From contig CAJHNH020008455.1 in assembly GCA_905116865.2 (NCBI GenBank), positions 2,096,790 to 2,160,789 on the forward strand: a stretch of DNA of 64,000 nt, in the 5' to 3' direction. Each line of letters starts with the position of its first letter. The stretch's first letter is position 1. The DNA is from Candidula unifasciata (Eukaryota; Mollusca; Gastropoda; Stylommatophora; Geomitridae). Made by a program: the position numbers and the translations under genes. The notes beneath the pieces are model-generated. The model saw only the letters and a program-made list of their open reading frames with translations. It did not search any database and had not been told where the DNA came from. This document shows positions 59,576-64,000 of the stretch, piece by piece.

Positions 59576-62500
59576 CAGTGTTGCCACTTTTCTTTGACAA
59601 AAACATCCAAAACGGAGTTAAAAATATCTAAAAACATCTCAATTTGCGTGGAAAACATCTAGAAAAAACATCCAAATTGAAAGGATCACACATTACATAG
59701 CTATTGATATGACTTACCCAATAGAATCATGTCCTCATCTTCACTGATGTCTGCCTCACAAGATCCACAGGATAAACTTAGCTTGGATGATGAAGTTGAA
59801 GCTTCAGATCCAAAATGACTGATATGCTTTAGCTGTTCCAATTTCTTCTAATACCCAATCAGGGAGCTGATAAGTGGAACAGCCTTTTCCTACTTTCATA
59901 AGGCCAAATTTTATTGTCTAGCATTTAGGAGGGCAAATTTCATTCTGTTTCTTAGGTTAGATTTGATATAATTCATAGCACTTAAAACTCTTTCTATGTC
60001 AGCATTTGAGTGGGGTAGTATCATGGCAGACATGGCACATTCAAAGAGCTTACAGAATGGATTGTTTGATGAAGCATCTTTAAATTGTCTCACTTCACTC
60101 CAAAAACGCTTCGGTTTCTGTTTTGTTTATCCAGTCAACTAAGTTTATTTTGGTTAATTGATGTTCTGCTTCCGACGGTTGCAGGTAGGCTGCAGACACA
60201 GACCACCCTCTGCATGAAGCTCTGGGTGCAGTTAATGGTCAGCGGCTGATAAGAGGGAGGTCATAGATGGCTCAGGCAGAAGACACAATGAGACAGGTTT
60301 GTTTCCTTGAGAACATTAGGCGAGGAGAGGAGTGGGTCAAAGTACCACCTGAACAGTCAGACTTGTGTAGGGTCATAATCACGCTGAGCCGGGAATGCAG
60401 AGACTGACCAGCAGGTGCCACAGAGGTGGAAATTCAGCAATTAATTCAAGATAATGCTCGCTCAGAGGATTTGATCATTTACACAGACGGCTCAGTGTCA
60501 AGAGGCAAAAGAAGTGCTTAGGGCTTCTAAGCAAAAGTTAATGGTCGACATTTGGTTCAAGAGAGCCTAGCATATGATACCACAACATTCAGCTTAAGAA
60601 TGGAGGTGGAGGCGGTCACTGCGGCTTTCCGCTGGCTAGAGAACACGACACATACACACACATCGTGATCGTAACTGATTCAGAAAGCCTACTAAGGAAG
60701 ATCAGAACAGGTATGCTTCGTGCAGAGTGGCATGTTTCGCTGCGGAGAACACGAGTGAGGAGAATTGTCTGGATTTTTTTCACCCGGTGACGCCGGTGTG
60801 TTAGGAAATGAATAGGCGGACATACTGGATGCACAACTTGGTGGAATACTGATACATGACAGGGCAGACGTAGTTGGTGCTTTGTGGTAGAGTATGTACA
60901 ATTCAGAGGAGCAGATGGATCACCACAGTCTGATGAGATTGATGCAGTTGGGGGTGACGAGAGGTCCTGGCAGATGCTCGATTGTCAGAGGAAAGGCAAG
61001 ACGGACGTTTAATCAGAATGCTACTGGCACCATTAGTATCGGAACTCTTCGCTGGCTGCTGAAGATGGGGACGGAGTGCTTATGGGAATGCCCCGATTGC
61101 TGTGATGTCGGTGCTTGAATCAAACCAAATCAGACATCGTTTTCTTAATTTGTTCTCTTCATTCTCTGTTAACAGTCCTTTTGTTTTTAAATCATCAGTT
61201 TTTTTATTTTTTATTTTTTATTTAATATCCAAGGTTTGGCTTAGGAGCCAAATAGCTCTCTATAGTGCAAGTGAGTAAATCAGCTTTAGAAGTTAGCAAC
61301 ACCAGTCTTTTACCAACTGATTGAAATAGCAAAGTAAGATCGTCAAGCAATTTAACTTTATCAACATGTTTAGATTCGAACAGTTTATTAACTTGTTGCA
61401 CTTCCATTAGAATAGGTTATAAAAAGAGAAGGAATGTCAATTTTTGTTAATCACTGCACATTCCATATAGTATTTCAGCTGTGTAGCACTTTTCACTTTG
61501 TCTTGTTATTTCAAAGTGTGTCTTCAACTGCAACCATTGGTTCACAATTCTTTCAACAGCTGGTTGAACTGATAACTATCTAGTTTTGCAATCTGACAGA
61601 ATTTTCATTGGTGTGGAACCACCATTCAAGGCTGTATATAATGTATTGTATTGCTGTTGTCTGACAATGATTTGGAAAACCAGTTATGTGTTTCAGCAAT
61701 AGGGTATTCCAAATTCCTAGGTAAACATTCAGATGAAGCATGTGATAATGCTAGCTGCGATGAATGACACATACATTTTATAAATCTTACCGATGGGATA
61801 GCTTCCTTCAACTTGGCATATACGCCATTATTTATACCAACCATCACCGAGGCATTATCGGTACCAATTGCAGCCAAATTCTTCAAGACTAACTGTTCGC
61901 TTATTAAAAGTTTCTTCAGTTCCTGAACTATACTTTCTGCATCACACGTTTCCAATTGAACTAGTCCAAGATATGAAGAAACTACTTTGTCTGTAATATA
62001 TAATACACACGCCAAACACTTTCAGTACCGAAATATCATTTGATTCGTCTAATAATAAACTATTTTTATTTGTAGAAATATTACTGATCAAATCTTTTTT
62101 TTAAATGAGAAAAAAAAAGTATTTCTTATAATATGTGTACACTTGCTGCGAAGCATTTTTACATCATCCATAACTTTACTGTCAGAAATAGTGTTTGTAA
62201 AGAAATCAATCAAATGGTCACAGTTTAAAATTGCACAATGACAACTTAATTGCGACCGATCCTTCAACTTTTGATGATTAATTTATGGGTATAGTTCTGA
62301 AAACAGGTGTCAGCGGTGTAATATCTTTGAATGGAACTGCAGTTTTATGCTTTTTAGTCTCTGCATGACTCTTCAAGTTTTGTATTTTTGCTTTAATTTC
62401 ACACTTGCAGTACTTACAACGAGCCTCGGTCATATCCCCAGGAATAGCCATCACACAGTCTTTAATTTTGTCATCACGCAACTACTCTTTCCGAAATGTT

Positions 62501-62950
62501 TGCCTATACTTTACGTTTGGCATGTTAAAAGGTTTTTTCAAAGTGAAAACCACATATAAATGTGAGCAATTTTTTTTAATCACATAAAAAAGAAACAAAA
62601 AGTCAGCACAGTTAGGATATGGTTGAAACGAAGTTAGATTTACGCGCTCTTTTAATTAATCAGTGCCGGGGCTGCCAGATATTCGAGCTTTGATCCCAGT
62701 GAGAGTTCAAAGTTTTAGTAATCGCAATTGTCACAATGTACGTGCCAGACCAAAACAAAAATACTGTAGTGGATATTTTACACAGTAATTATTAAACTGA
62801 CACTGAAAGAAAAAAAATTTATAAAATATCCAACTCCAAATGAAAAAAATCTAGGAAAACATATACCATCTAAACGTCAAAAACAACATCTGAATACAAC
62901 CCCCCCCCCTATCTAAATCTGGATGTAAAACATCTAAAGTGGCAACACTG
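59576..62950 (-). mobile_element. hAT transposon (BED-finger transposase), defective
   Basis: 3375 bp with terminal inverted repeats CAGTGTTGCCACTTT at both ends and identical 8-bp flanks CGCGTAAC (59568-59575, 62951-62958). The minus strand carries a BED-type finger (CKYCKCEIKAKIQNLKSH, 62278-62481), a core segment (LAAIGTDNASVMVGINNGVY, 61626-62015) and the C-terminal dimerisation region (ILPHSNADIERVLSAMNYI, 59911-60093). Several stops and frameshifts are present and a LINE is inserted at about 60175-61135. Lower-case runs of TAAAACATCTA type repeat near both ends. Confidence 0.93.
60175..61135 (+). mobile_element. Group N LINE 3' part, inserted in the hAT element
   Basis: The longest group N copy. 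EIQQLIQDNARSEDLIIYTD opens RNase H, followed by [20 protein letters not shown], a decayed TDSES block, GVLGNE-ADILDAQLGGI, then GPGRCSIVRGKARRTFNQ and LLKMGTECLWECPDCCDVGA, stop, and an AATCAAACCAAATCA tail. Several stops break it. Confidence 0.85.
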
Positions 62951-63164
62951 CGCGTAACTGACAAGATGCTCATTCGTGACTCCACCGCTGGAGAACGCGT
63001 ATAAGCACAGCTGGCGTTGTGCTTGTAATAACGTTGGTGATACGATTATTGTTGGCATGTATGGGGCACTCGTACTACATAACCCACACAAGGTGTTCAG
63101 TATAACTGCTTCAAAAATTCCATGTCGGTACTGCGATCTCATTTTGGAGAAAACAATGAACAGA

Positions 63165-63362
63165 CACACTAACTCATAACAAGCGTGTCGTAAAAGACCA
63201 CAACTTAGGAGTATTTCTTTCAAAATGCATCTGCCCGATAGGCGAGGTACCAGCAGTCTGCATACACATGTGGTAAATCTGTACTGCCAAAACTTAAATT
63301 TTGGAACATGGTCAAAGTCCAGAAGTCGAATAACAATTAGCAGTTACCGCCGAAAACTGTAG
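63165..63362 (+). repeat. SINE-D partial copy
   Basis: CAAGCGTGTCGTAAAAGACC, TGCATCTGCCCGATAGGCGA and CAGCAGTCTGCATACACATG. Diverged. Confidence 0.65.
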
Positions 63363-63364
63363 TC

Positions 63365-63745
63365 GCCTCTACGACACGCTTGTTGTTCGGGAGGGGGGGG
63401 GGGGAGAATACTGGGTCTTTTTACGGCATGCCTTTTAAGGGGTCAATTAGTTAGTTGCCTATCCTTTACAGGACGTTGCAGAACCAACCCTAACAGCCCC
63501 TGGATGTTGTGTGGTTTTTTTAAGGCAATTTGCATCCTGTAGTTTGCCATTGCCACTGGACGGTCGGCTTTCTTGATACTACTGTCGAAACCAACGCAAG
63601 GCGCATTGCCCGCAGCTGGGATCGAACCTGGCATCCCGGCATTGCGAAGCGAAGCGTTCGCATCGATTTAGCCACAGAGAAGGGGTCAGTAGGGCTATTG
63701 TTTTTCATCTCCTAATTGGGGCATTGGAACCCACACAGGGAGCTC
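63365..63745 (-). repeat. SINE-D partial copy split by SINE-A
   Basis: The left part has TACGGCATGCCTTTTAAGG. After the insert it resumes with GTAGGGCTATTGTTTTTCATC and GGGGCATTGGAACCCACAC. Confidence 0.7.
63446..63681 (-). mobile_element. SINE-A inserted into SINE-D
   Basis: Full-length antisense copy ending GCATCGATTTAGCCACAGAG. AAGGGGTCA lies on both sides, a 9-bp target duplication. Confidence 0.88.
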
Positions 63746-64000
63746 AGCCAATTGAAAGATATCTTTACTTTTTTTTTCAATGTCGCACAGTAGATACTGC
63801 TACAGTACGTTTCAAAACTCATGCCACAGCACTATAAAAAAAATCTCGAAAACTTCTGTACGGATCAACACGGATTTTTGCATGCGTCCTTAGATTTCCC
63901 ATGTCCTTATGATCCTTTAATTTACAATTGCACAGATCATGCTGTTTTCTTAAAGCGGCGAATTTCTTCAATCTTTATTTTTGACTAACAATTTCTGTAC
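63746..64000. other. Unassigned right edge
   Basis: AT-rich with a T run at 63770. Nothing recognised. Confidence 0.3.

Overview
This is a eukaryotic, animal nuclear window dominated by introns and transposable elements. It holds two complete animal genes and part of a third, separated by degraded retrotransposons, SINEs, DNA transposons and minisatellites. The host is most likely a lophotrochozoan, and I favour a gastropod mollusc. The reasons are two metazoan-type genes with long repeat-filled introns, several abundant tRNA-derived SINE families, many RTE/I-type LINE relics, and a SPIN-like hAT element of a kind reported from the pond snail Lymnaea. The species call is inference only.

Layout. 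(1) About 1-9 kb, plus strand: three exons of an unidentified coiled-coil gene (1481-5622), with LINE relics, a SINE and a 0.9 kb minisatellite in the introns. (2) 11945-22821, minus strand: GPN3, the GPN-loop GTPase 3, in eight coding exons. The model gives 284 residues if one base missing from the G3 motif is allowed for. Its introns hold a dead mariner, several SINEs, three tandem arrays and a long-inverted-repeat MITE. (3) 22.8-38.7 kb: no host gene seen. It contains a 2.5 kb I/Nimb-type LINE with reverse transcriptase and RNase H (minus strand), a 2.2 kb RTE-type non-coding element, nested SINEs and a SPIN-like hAT MITE. (4) 38790-54592, minus strand: a CCDC74 orthologue in eight exons that join in frame to 378 residues. 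Its introns hold a piggyBac-like element, a composite hAT element with a perfect 8-bp target duplication, and many SINEs. (5) 54.6-64 kb: no confident host gene. It contains SINEs, a truncated inverted-repeat MITE copy and a 3.4 kb hAT transposon with a perfect 8-bp target duplication, itself interrupted by a LINE.

GPN3 is a cytosolic GTPase that acts with GPN1 in RNA polymerase II assembly and nuclear import. CCDC74 is a coiled-coil protein of the spindle/ciliary type. They share a strand but show no operon-like arrangement. Family names SINE-A to SINE-E and the LINE group names are mine, used only to tie copies together within this window. Edges of repeats are approximate unless a target-site duplication is given.
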